Below are positions 1 to 5,736 of a stretch of 9,723 nt of DNA, in pieces. The position numbers and the translations under genes are program-made. A model generated the notes under the pieces. The model was not told where the DNA came from, searched no databases, and saw only the letters and a list, made by a program, of their open reading frames with translations. Each line of letters starts with the position of its first letter. The first letter of the stretch is position 1. Source of the DNA: DATAFO01 sp046728015 (GTDB lineage: Bacteria > Actinomycetota > Thermoleophilia > Solirubrobacterales > 70-9); the NCBI GenBank assembly GCA_046728015.1, contig JBKPDQ010000086.1, positions 1 to 9,723 of the forward strand. Reading direction: 5' to 3'.

Positions 1-171
1 GGGCGGCGGCGCCATCTGGGTCACGGCTCTCAACGTCAGCCAAGAGGATCCTCGCGCTCACCGCCCATTCACCTCGTCTCACAGCCGAGCCACCGATCCG
101 TCTGCCCCCTCGTGCCGTCTATGCGGCCCGTCGGGCCGTCAGCGGTCCCCGCACTTTGGTCGCGTCATAGA
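1..171. other. Left edge, no gene recognised
   Basis: No coding region with recognisable family features is seen on either strand here, and no clean terminal inverted repeat for the transposase debris that follows. It may contain the outer end of the ISNCY-type element, but nothing in the sequence proves that. Confidence 0.4.
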
Positions 172-372
172 CAGTTCGTCCAGCGGAGCCGCGCGGCGGG
201 ACGGGGGACGGCCGCGGCGCAGGCCACGCGCCACGCGCGGGTGACCACGCTCTATCGCGAGGTGATGGCGATCACCCGCGCCGTCGTCCGAGACGCGGAG
301 GCCGTCGGCCGACGTCTCACGGCCCCGCGCGACGGGGGGATCGCGAAGCTGGGCCGTCACCTGGCGGAGACC
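172..372 (+). pseudogene. ISNCY-type transposase fragment, forward
   Basis: The plus-strand reading contains HARVTTLYREVMAITRAVV followed by RDAEAVGRRL and KLGRHLAET. This matches the helical region that precedes the SLFEPHTE segment in ISNCY-type transposases. It stops making family sense at about 373, where the homology passes to the opposite strand. It is a fragment with no start codon of its own and no catalytic residues, and is probably not expressed as a functional protein. Confidence 0.5.
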
Positions 373-438
373 GTCCGGGTGATGGGGGTCGCCCTTCAGG
401 ACGCGGGCTCGGGCTTGGGCGAGGACGCGGCGCACCAC
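373..438 (-). pseudogene. ISNCY-type transposase fragment, inverted 66-bp block
   Basis: Read on the minus strand from 438 to 373, this block gives VVRRVLAQARARVLKGDPHH then PD, with no stop. It is exactly the continuation expected after the KLGRHLAET of the block to its left. Inverting only these 66 bases restores one open frame across the left junction. The block's last residues (PD) also join directly to the DKVLSLFEQ start of the other inverted block at 601-662. Confidence 0.55.
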
Positions 439-445
439 GCCGACG

Positions 446-504
446 GACGGCCAGTTGGTGCCGTAACGCGAGGTTCTCGAGCACCAGGGCGCGGCGTGTC
501 CTGC
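446..504 (-). pseudogene. IS481-like transposase N-terminal fragment, inverted block
   Basis: Read on the minus strand, this block gives RTRRALVLENLALRHQLAV, the hallmark N-terminal segment of IS481-like/integrase-core transposases from environmental bacteria. In intact relatives it is followed at once by LQRTAPRPRLR. Here that continuation lies on the plus strand, starting at 505 beside the wrong end of the block. Reversing about 59 bases would join the two in frame. Confidence 0.6.
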
Positions 505-600
505 CTGCAGCGCACCGCGCCACGTCCACGGCTGCGGACGGCCGACCGGCTGCTCTGGGTCCTGCTATCCCGCCTCTGGAACGGCTGGACGGATGCCGTC
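505..600 (+). pseudogene. IS481-like transposase fragment, forward
   Basis: The plus-strand reading is LQRTAPRPRLRTADRLLWV then LLSRLWNGWTDAV, which corresponds to the helix-turn-helix region of IS481-like transposases. It breaks off at 600, just before the expected WHR-containing linker. It is not in frame with the catalytic part at 633-1376, and roughly 40 residues of the family are missing between the two pieces. Confidence 0.6.
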
Positions 601-662
601 TCCATCGCCTTCCCCTTGCGGATCACCTCAGTATGCTGCTCGAAGAGGCTCAGCACCTTGTC
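601..662 (-). pseudogene. ISNCY-type transposase fragment, inverted block
   Basis: On the minus strand, positions 662 to 606 read DKVLSLFEQHTEVIRKGKA, a signature of ISNCY-type transposases that normally lies just upstream of the catalytic DDE region. The block sits exactly where the linker of the IS481-like gene should be. The trinucleotide gtc at 660-662 can belong to either neighbour, which is a microhomology at the joint. Confidence 0.65.
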
Positions 663-1376
663 CGCGCGCTCATCCGACAAATGTCTCGCGCCAACCCCCT
701 GTGGGGTGCGCCGCGGATTCACGGGGAACTCCAGAAACTGGGGGTCGAGATCTCACAGGCGGCGGGGTCCAAGTATCTGGGCCGCCGGAGCACGCCCCCG
801 TCGCAGACCTGGCGCACGTTTCTCGACCACCACCTTCACACCCTCGTCTCCGTGGACTTCTTCGTCGTGCCCACCGTGCTGTTCAAGGTCCTGTTCGTCT
901 TCGTGGTCCTGGCGCACGACCGGCGCCGCGTCGTCCACGTGAACGTCACCGACTCCCCCACTGCCCAATGGACGGCCCGCCAACTCGTGGAGGCGTTCCC
1001 CTGGGAGACCGCCCCGCGATACCTGCTGCGCGACCGCGATGCGGTGTACGGGGTCGCGTTCTCGAACCGAGTCCAGGCCATGGGGATCCATGAAGTCAAG
1101 ACGGCACCTCGGTCTCCTTGGCAGAATCCCTACGTGGAACGGCTCATCGGCACCCTCCGCCGCGAGTGCCTCGACCACGTGGTGGTGCTCAACGAGATCC
1201 ACCTGCGTCGCTTGCTGCGCGACTACCTCATTTACTACCACAGCGCCCGAACACACCTGTCCCTGGGCAAGGACTCCCCAGCGCCACGGCCGGTGGAGCG
1301 CCTCGATCAAGGCAGGATCGTCGAGACGCCACTGGTCGGCGGCCTGCATCATCGCTACAGCCGGCTGGCGGCGTAA
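633..1376 (+). CDS. IS481-like transposase, integrase-core domain (5'-truncated)
   Basis: This encodes a DDE-type transposase catalytic domain of the rve/integrase-core superfamily, the part that would cut and join DNA at the element's ends. From residue 10 it reads VRALIRQMSRANPLWGAPRI and then HGELQKLG, the usual start of the region before the core. The likely catalytic triad is D75 (in SVDFFVV), D134 (in LLRDRDAVYG) and E169 (in NPYVERLIG), with 35 residues between D134 and E169 as is typical. The C-terminus (GGLHHRYSRLAA) is the normal family end. Residues 1-9 come from an inverted fragment of another transposase, and the DNA-binding N-terminus is missing. The catalytic fold could be made, but autonomous transposition is doubtful. 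No ribosome binding site of note precedes the ATG. Confidence 0.8.
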   Translation: MLLEEAQHLVRALIRQMSRANPLWGAPRIHGELQKLGVEISQAAGSKYLGRRSTPPSQTWRTFLDHHLHTLVSVDFFVVPTVLFKVLFVFVVLAHDRRRVVHVNVTDSPTAQWTARQLVEAFPWETAPRYLLRDRDAVYGVAFSNRVQAMGIHEVKTAPRSPWQNPYVERLIGTLRRECLDHVVVLNEIHLRRLLRDYLIYYHSARTHLSLGKDSPAPRPVERLDQGRIVETPLVGGLHHRYSRLAA

Positions 1377-1454
1377 GCTCCTGTCTGCAGGCTGCCCGGC
1401 CACGTAGACGTCGCCGGTCGGTGCGTGTGTCAGTGCGCTGAACCCACGCCTCGC

Positions 1455-1472
1455 TGGCTCCGGGCGGAGCCA
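1455..1472. repeat. Short perfect hairpin
   Basis: TGGCTCC, the loop GGGC, then GGAGCCA form a perfect G+C-rich stem-loop about 80 bases after the transposase stop codon. No run of T follows, so it is not a standard intrinsic terminator. It might slow transcription or mark the element's end. Confidence 0.4.
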
Positions 1473-1581
1473 AGGGCGTCCACGCTGGGTGTCCGTCGTA
1501 TCAGAGGCCCACGACCAAGGGCCGCAGCCGGTCCCAAGGTACCTGGACCGACTAAATGGAAGGGACACGCTCATCACGGTG

Positions 1582-1641
1582 GTGCAGTGAACGTCAGTCA
1601 GCGGCTTCGTCCAACTCTGGCCGCCGATTCTGTCACTGCAC
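1582..1641. repeat. 9-bp inverted repeat with 42-base spacer
   Basis: GTGCAGTGA at 1582-1590 is exactly complementary to TCACTGCAC at 1633-1641. It lies between the transposase debris and the 3' end of the minus-strand gene at 1717. It could be a residue of an element end, or a weak fold downstream of the minus-strand operon. No T-tract is present on either side. Confidence 0.4.
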
Positions 1642-1716
1642 TGTACTCTTGAGAATCCGGCCTCTCAGAACGACGCCTGCGATGAGCAGCGGCCGAAGCG
1701 GTCGCGTGGATGCCGG

Positions 1717-2163
1717 TCAGATCAGAGGGTCTCGAGGACCTCGTGAACGAATTGCACCACCATCGATCCTTCGCCGACGGCCGCCGCGACGCGCTTGGAG
1801 GAACACGTCGCCGGCCATCCGGGCCTGGAACATCCCTTCCAGGGCCACGAAGATCGGCTGGTCCGGCTCCGCCCCGGCCCGCTCGCGAAAGTAGCCGTAG
1901 GCCTCCTCGTCGCGCCCCGCGGCGAGGTACTGACCGGTCAGGGCCAGGATCACCGGGATGGTCGGCCGTGGCCAGCGCACGGCGTCCTTCAGGGCCTCGA
2001 GCGTGCGGTTGGCGGAGAGGGCGGTCGCGCCGGCGCCCGAGGGGACGCTGGTGCGCTCGCTGGCCTGCGCGGGAGGCGGCGCACCCCGAGGCGTGAGGAT
2101 CCCGCCGACCGTGGTGACCGCCCCGACCTTCAACAGATCCCGACGGCGGATGAGGCATCGCAT
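1717..2163 (-). CDS. Tat-exported TPR-like protein, C-terminus disrupted
   Basis: The start ATG at 2163 has a strong ribosome binding site (AAGGAG, about 7 bases upstream). The N-terminus MRCLIRRRDLLKVGAVTT has a twin-arginine motif (RRRDLLK), then a hydrophobic stretch and a PAQA-type cleavage region near residue 34. This points to export of a folded protein through the Tat system. Residues 70-125 (VILALTGQYLAAGRDEEAYG, then YFRERAG and ALEGMFQARMAGDVFLQ) resemble one or two TPR-like helix pairs. After residue 125 the sequence turns into low-complexity arginine and glycine (RRGGRRRRIDGG), which looks like a wrong frame. In the adjacent frame the DNA reads RVAAAVGEGSMVVQFVHEVL and soon stops at 1722. 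Related proteins, as I recall them, are much longer. The gene begins 26 bases after the MATE stop, so it is probably co-transcribed. Its function is unknown. Confidence 0.6.
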   Translation of the reverse strand: MRCLIRRRDLLKVGAVTTVGGILTPRGAPPPAQASERTSVPSGAGATALSANRTLEALKDAVRWPRPTIPVILALTGQYLAAGRDEEAYGYFRERAGAEPDQPIFVALEGMFQARMAGDVFLQARRGGRRRRIDGGAIRSRGPRDPLI

Positions 2164-2189
2164 TTGGTGTCTCCTTCGTGGCGAGGGAT

Positions 2190-3677
2190 TCAGCCGGATC
2201 GATGGATGGGCCTGACCTCGATCGATGCGGGGGCCGCCTCCGTCGACGGCGGCGTCGTCGGCGCGCGCAACCGCCACGCGCCGGCCCGGATCGCCACTGT
2301 CACCGTCGTGCCAAAGACGACGAGCGATAAGGCGATGGCGAGGAAGAGCCCGGACAGGCCGGCCCCGAGCCCGTGGATGGCGAGCCAGCCACCCACCGCC
2401 GCCGTCAGCAGGCGGGCGAATCCCGCGACCAACGGCCATAGGACCCGGCCCGCGCCCTGGGACGCAAAGTACAGTGCGAGCCCGACGCCCACGAAGCCGT
2501 AGGCGGGACCCACGCGATGCAGGTAGCTGGTGCCGGCCCCCAGGACCTCGGGGTGCTCGGTGAAGAGGCCGAGCCAGGCGCGGGGAACGACCGCGGCGGT
2601 GAGCCCGATGCCTCCAGTCACGGCCCCAGCCATCGCCGCGCCCACCCACGCGATCCGTTGGGCCCGCGCGAGCTGGCCCGCGCCCACGTTGGTCCCGACC
2701 ATGGTCACGAGCGCGGAGCCCAGGCCGAACACCAGGGGGATCAAGAGATACTCGAGGCGCGCCCCCATCCCGTAGCCGGCGAGCGCGAACGTGCCGAAGG
2801 GTCCCACCAGCCCCGTGAGGCAGACGACCGCCAGGTTGGCCTGGATCGTATTGAGGGAGCCGGGCAGGCCCACGCGCAGGATCTCCGCGAGCAGCGGGCG
2901 GCGAATCCGCAGGTCGGCGATCGACAGCCACACGCGCCCCGACGCCAGATAGCCCAGGAGGAGCAGGCTGCCGGCGGCGTAGTAGGCCACCAGGGCCGCG
3001 GCCGCGCCCACCACCCCCAAGCGCGGAAAGGGGCCCCAGCCGACGATCAGGGCCGGCGAGACGGCGAGGGTCACCGCGGCCCCGCCCACCACGATACCGG
3101 CGGGTAAGAGCATGTTCCCGGCCCCCCGGACGACGCTGGCCAGGGTGTTGAACACCCAAAACGCGCTCGCGCCCGCGAACACGACGTTGGAGTAGGCAAG
3201 CGCGATGTCGAGCGCGCGGCCGGTGCCCCCGAGGGTGCGGTAGAGCATGGGGCCCGCCCACAGGGCGCCGGTCGTGAAGAACCCTCCCATCACCACCGCG
3301 ATCAGCAGGGCCTGCCCCGCCAGCGCATCGGCGTCGTCGCGGCGCCCGGCGCCGAGCGCCCGGGCGACCGCGGACGCCACGCCGCCCCTCATGCTGCATG
3401 AGCATGATCAGCGAAAGACCAACGACACGCCGGCGAGGGCCTCGGCGCCCAGCCATCCGACGAAGACGGCCTCGGCGGTGCTCACGAGGGCCTGGATGAT
3501 CATCACGACCACGGTCGGCGCGGCCAGCCGGAGGAGCGTGGGCGCGATCGGGTCGTCCAGGAGGCGTCGCGTGCCGGTCGCGAGTCGGGCCGGTTCCTCG
3601 GAACCCGCTTGGGAGGCCGTGGCCCGCGCGGCCGGCGAAGATGGGAGTCCCGGATCGAGCCGGACGTGGGACATCAT
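2190..3677 (-). pseudogene. MATE-family multidrug exporter, broken by small deletions
   Basis: MATE proteins are inner-membrane antiporters with twelve helices that export drugs and metabolites using a Na+ or H+ gradient. The N-terminal piece starts at ATG 3677 behind GGAG and contains DDPIAPTLLRLAAPTVVVMI and AEAVFVGWLGAEALAGVSLV, the usual first two helices. It stops at TGA 3408-3410. The frame resumes at 3392 as RGGVASAVARALGAGRRDDA and then runs uninterrupted through the remaining helices to 2190, with the mid-protein motif ILRVGLPGSLNTIQANLAVV. Intact relatives read LVFPLIMLMQTMSAGGMGGG across the joint. The sequence here is explained by loss of one base (ccg to cg) plus about 17 bases a little further on, so six codons are lost in all and a stop arises inside the shifted stretch. 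Re-initiation at 3392 would yield a truncated protein lacking the first helices. Confidence 0.85.
3388..3402. repeat. Palindrome at the MATE lesion
   Basis: CTCATG, loop CTG, CATGAG is a perfect 6-bp inverted repeat that sits exactly where the MATE gene has lost codons. Its sequence arose from or helped the deletion, since the same CATG word recurs three times within 20 bases. Confidence 0.55.
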
Positions 3678-3693
3678 CCGCGTCTCCGCCGAT

Positions 3694-3713
3694 AACGATG
3701 CATACGCATCATA
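3694..3713 (-). promoter_or_regulatory. MarR operator upstream of MATE (site 1)
   Basis: Read on the minus strand, this is TATGATGCGTATGCATCGTT. It matches the most symmetrical copy (5070-5089) at 17 of 20 positions, and its core GATGC / GCATC is an inverted repeat. It lies 17 bases before the MATE start codon and just behind the MarR gene, where a repressor would block the exporter's promoter. No convincing -35 was found, though TATGAT within the site could serve as a -10. Confidence 0.7.
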
Positions 3714-3752
3714 TACGATGCTCGGCCGCCTCCGCGGGAGTCATGGCCGGGG

Positions 3753-4274
3753 TTACGCCTGCCCGGCTCGGGGGCGAGCGGGACGAGAGCCGGCTCGGGA
3801 AGAACCGGACTCAAGGGCCTGCACGGTGGGGACGACCTGTCGAAGTCCCGACGTGAGGGCCGCCCACGCCTGGGGACCCAGCGCGCCGACGAACCGTTCC
3901 TGCACCTGTTTCCAGATCGGGAGGGCGTCAGCCAGGAGCCGGCGCCCCGCCTCGGTCAGGGCCGCGGTCCGCTCGCGCCGGGTCTGCCCTGGGTGGATCC
4001 GCAGACACCGTCGCCGGACCAGGGGCTTGACCGCACGGTAGAGCGAGGTCCGGTCGAGCACTAATCCCTCGGCGAGGCGACTCAGCGGCACGCGGCCCCG
4101 CAGGTGGACGGCCACAAGGATGGAGAACTGCGTCCCGGTCAGATCGAGCGGCGCGAAGGCCGCTTCGTAGAACCGCGTGATCGCCCGGGAGGCGCGGCGG
4201 AGCCCGCCCCCCGCGCACTCGGCGGCGACGCGCGCCGACAGTTCCGAAACCGGGTCGGATCGGGGTGAGGCCAT
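3753..4274 (-). CDS. MarR-family transcriptional regulator
   Basis: This is a small winged-helix repressor of the MarR family, which binds palindromes as a dimer and usually releases them on binding a small aromatic or drug ligand. Residues 24-60 form the N-terminal dimerisation helix (LRRASRAITRFYEAAFAPLD). Residues 62-92 hold the helix-turn-helix (VPLSRLAEGLVLDRTSLYRA). The wing follows with HPGQTRRERTAALTEAGRRL. The start at 4274 is chosen because a promoter-like TTGACA (4305-4310) and an operator copy (4279-4298) lie immediately upstream, so the longer reading frame running back to 4373 would begin before the promoter. The MATE gene follows 75 bases downstream in the same direction and is the likely target. 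The C-terminus (SRAGSRPARPRAGQA) is a basic, low-complexity tail. Confidence 0.88.
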   Translation of the reverse strand: MASPRSDPVSELSARVAAECAGGGLRRASRAITRFYEAAFAPLDLTGTQFSILVAVHLRGRVPLSRLAEGLVLDRTSLYRAVKPLVRRRCLRIHPGQTRRERTAALTEAGRRLLADALPIWKQVQERFVGALGPQAWAALTSGLRQVVPTVQALESGSSRAGSRPARPRAGQA

Positions 4275-4278
4275 CACC

Positions 4279-4310
4279 GTTGAGGTATACGCATCGATCG
4301 GCTCTGTCAA
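4279..4310 (-). promoter_or_regulatory. MarR promoter and autoregulatory operator (site 2)
   Basis: On the minus strand, TTGACA (4310-4305) is followed by the operator core GATGCGTATACCTC (4295-4282), which shares its first 11 bases with the site at 5070-5089. A TATACC -10-like hexamer lies 15 bases after the -35, with looser choices at 16-17. The ATG is only 4-7 bases past the operator, so the regulator should shut off its own promoter. Confidence 0.6.
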
Positions 4311-4513
4311 GCGCCGCCGCGACGGGGTCCCCTCGGCGACCGTTGGGCGTCGCCGAACGCGACGATCGTGCACCGAGTGGAGGAGGACGGCTGGCGTGTC
4401 GACCAGCTCCTCGGCCTCACCGAGGTGCCTGCCACGGCTCGGTGTCGATTGGGTGGGTCTCCGAACGACTATCGGGTGGCTGCCGCCGTTCCACCTCGAG
4501 GGAGGGGGGCGAC

Positions 4514-4870
4514 ATGCGGTACCTCTGCCTGATCTACGACGACGAGACGAGGCTGGCAGCCAGATCCCAGACGGAGGCGGACGCCTTCACGGGCGAGTAT
4601 GTCGCCTTCACGGAGGCCATCCGGAAGAGCGGTCACTACCTGGGCGGCGAGGCCCTCGACTCCGTTCGGACCGCCACGACGGTGCGGGTCCGCCGCGGCA
4701 AGGTCTCCACCACGGACGGGCCCTTCGCCGAAACGAAGGAACAGCTGGGCGGCTTCTATCTCATCGAGGCCGGGGACTTGAACGAGGCGATTCAGCTCGC
4801 CGCTCGAATCCCGTCGGCGCGCCAGGGGAGCGTGGAGGTCCGGCCGGTCCGGGAGTTCCCCCGGCCGTAG
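4514..4870 (+). CDS. DGPF/YCII-domain protein
   Basis: This 118-residue protein has the size and layout of the YCII-related (DGPF) family: MRYLCLIYDDETRL at the N-terminus, GGEALDSVRTATTVRVRRGK in the middle, the naming motif TTDGPFAETKEQLGGFYLIE, and a closing segment AIQLAARIP then VEVRPVREF. The start is backed by a purine-rich ribosome binding site (GGAGGGGGG) just upstream. The family's biochemical role is not established. Many members sit beside an ECF42-type sigma factor gene, but none follows here. It is divergent from the MarR gene across a 239-base spacer, and a VOC remnant follows in the same direction. The gene looks intact. Confidence 0.88.
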   Translation: MRYLCLIYDDETRLAARSQTEADAFTGEYVAFTEAIRKSGHYLGGEALDSVRTATTVRVRRGKVSTTDGPFAETKEQLGGFYLIEAGDLNEAIQLAARIPSARQGSVEVRPVREFPRP

Positions 4871-4963
4871 GTCCCCACGGCATGGGCAGGGCGAAGCGTC
4901 TGGGATGCGCTTGGGCCACCGGGTGATGGTCGCGGGGGCCCCGCCGCAGAACGGGGGCGCGCT

Positions 4964-4976
4964 CCGGTGACACCGG
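4964..4976. repeat. Perfect 6-bp hairpin after the DGPF gene
   Basis: CCGGTG, A, CACCGG forms a compact palindrome about 95 bases after the DGPF stop codon and before the VOC promoter. There is no following T-run, so a terminator role is only possible, not shown. Confidence 0.3.
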
Positions 4977-5055
4977 CCGGGCGGGTCAGTCTGGAGTCCA
5001 GTGGGGTGGTCACACCCACGGGCACGCGACGGCTTGGCCGATGGCCCGGAGGGCC

Positions 5056-5089
5056 TTGACTCGAGGATCTATGATGCGTATACATCATA
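5056..5089 (+). promoter_or_regulatory. Promoter with overlapping MarR operator (site 3)
   Basis: TTGACT (5056-5061) and TATACA (5079-5084) are separated by 17 bases, a good sigma-70 promoter. The 20-bp near-palindrome TATGATGCGTATACATCATA (5070-5089) covers the -10. Its outer seven bases on each side are perfectly complementary. It is the most symmetrical of three copies in the window, the others being in front of the MarR gene and the MATE gene. It faces the VOC remnant at 5164. Confidence 0.8.
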
Positions 5090-5163
5090 AGAGGGAGACT
5101 GCCGCGCTGACGATGCTCGTCGGGGCGGCCCAGCCGAGGCGCTCTGGAAGAGTGGAGTCGACC

Positions 5164-5366
5164 ATGGCCAAGCCCATCCCCGATGCGGATCATCACGCCG
5201 TATCTCACCCTCAAGAATGCCCCCCAGGCGATCGACTTCTACACGCGGGCGTTCGGCGACCGGAGGTCGAGCGCCTGAGCGGGTCGAGGCGTAATGCACG
5301 CCGAGATCAGGATCGGCGACTCCCGCGTGATGGTTCAGTGACGACTTCGGAGCGGTCGCGGTCTTA
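5164..5366 (+). pseudogene. VOC-superfamily (PhnB-like) gene, multiply frameshifted
   Basis: The family sequence is spread over three frames in order: MAKPIP (from 5164), MRIITPYLTLKNAPQAIDFY then TRAFG (from 5183), EVERLSG (from 5263), MHAEIRIGDSRVMV (from 5294) and SDDFGAV (from 5337). Laid end to end they reproduce the first half of a PhnB-like VOC protein (glyoxalase/bleomycin-resistance fold). At least four indels are needed, and the C-terminal half is absent: the homology fades at about 5366, just before a cassette-type boundary at 5399-5405. VOC proteins are metal-dependent dioxygenases, isomerases or drug-binding proteins; this copy cannot make a functional one. The promoter and operator in front of it are in better condition than the gene. 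Confidence 0.85.
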
Positions 5367-5398
5367 AGCAGGTCAACCTATCCGGGGGCCGAGTTGTA

Positions 5399-5405
5399 GT
5401 TGGGC
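5399..5405 (+). other. Cassette boundary core site (GTTGGGC)
   Basis: GTTGGGC fits the GTTRRRY core at which integron cassettes join (the cut falls between G and TT). It stands 21 bases before the first AhpD-like gene. The same heptamer recurs at 6405-6411 at the end of that two-gene unit. No folded attC could be recognised to its left, so the left partner may be a degraded attC or a non-attC site. Confidence 0.45.
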
Positions 5406-5426
5406 GACAAACGGGGGTGACGTCGC

Positions 5427-5735
5427 ATGGCTGACATCAAACAGGCACGCAGAGCGTTGGTCGCGCGGATTCTCGAAGGAGAAGGTAAGGCACCGCATGC
5501 CCAGCGCCGTGCTGCGTTCGATAACGCATGGCATACCGATCCGCTGAGCACGCTCATCGATAAGGTAGCTCGGTGCGCCCACAAGATCACTGACGAGGAC
5601 ATCGCCGCGGCGAGGAGATCGGGCCTAAGCGAGGACCAGATCTTCGAGATCGTAGTCTGCGCCGCGATCGGCCAGGCCACTCGGCAGTACGACGCGGCGC
5701 TCGCGACCCTGCCGGCCGCGACCGAGAAGGAATAG
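5427..5735 (+). CDS. Small AhpD-like/carboxymuconolactone-decarboxylase-fold protein without CxxC
   Basis: This 102-residue, all-helical protein begins ADIKQARRALVARILEGEG and ends with DIAAARRSGLSEDQIFEIVV followed by CAAIGQATRQYDAAL. The layout GLSEDQIFEIVVCAA matches the final helices of the AhpD/CMD fold, but the CxxCxxxH redox motif is absent, so it is not expected to be a peroxidase partner by itself. It ends one base before the next gene (TAG 5733-5735, ATG 5737), so the two are surely translated together. It is likely to act as a partner subunit of the neighbouring CxxC-bearing protein. That pairing is inferred from position only. Confidence 0.7.
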   Translation: MADIKQARRALVARILEGEGKAPHAQRRAAFDNAWHTDPLSTLIDKVARCAHKITDEDIAAARRSGLSEDQIFEIVVCAAIGQATRQYDAALATLPAATEKE

Positions 5736-5736
5736 C

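Larger units (their letters stand above)
172..1376. mobile_element. Mosaic of two degraded insertion sequences
   Basis: This stretch carries pieces of two transposase families. One is ISNCY-type (DDE_Tnp_1-like, recognised by the conserved VLSLFEQHTEVIRKGKA segment). The other is IS481-like with an integrase core (recognised by LVLENLALRHQLAV, then LLWVLLSRLW, then the DDE core). In order along the plus strand: ISNCY forward (172-372), ISNCY reversed (373-438), IS481-like reversed (446-504), IS481-like forward (505-600), ISNCY reversed (601-662), IS481-like forward (660-1376). Turning the reversed blocks round restores the family order within each protein. No terminal inverted repeats or target duplications could be assigned. 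Family names are from memory of the motifs, not from a search. Confidence 0.65.
1377..1716. other. Gene-free stretch after the transposase
   Basis: No open frame here shows family features on either strand. It contains a perfect 7-bp stem with a 4-base loop (1455-1472, TGGCTCC / GGAGCCA) and a wider 9-bp inverted repeat (1582-1641). The right boundary of the insertion-sequence debris probably lies in this stretch, but no terminal repeat could be matched to the left side. Confidence 0.5.

Noticed and set aside
1455..1472. Intrinsic terminator after the transposase
   Set aside because: The hairpin is good, but no T-run follows on either strand.
753..1577. Minus-strand open frame of 274 codons opposite the transposase
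   Set aside because: It mirrors the DDE domain of the plus-strand transposase and has no recognisable domain or ribosome binding site.
2225..3107. Plus-strand open frames across the MATE gene
   Set aside because: They are composed of proline, arginine and glycine-rich text antisense to clear membrane helices.
4352..4440. Plus-strand reading SPNATIVHRVEEDGWRVDQL between MarR and DGPF genes
   Set aside because: It looks protein-like, but it has no start with a ribosome binding site, is short, and I could not tie it to a family; it may be chance or an old remnant.
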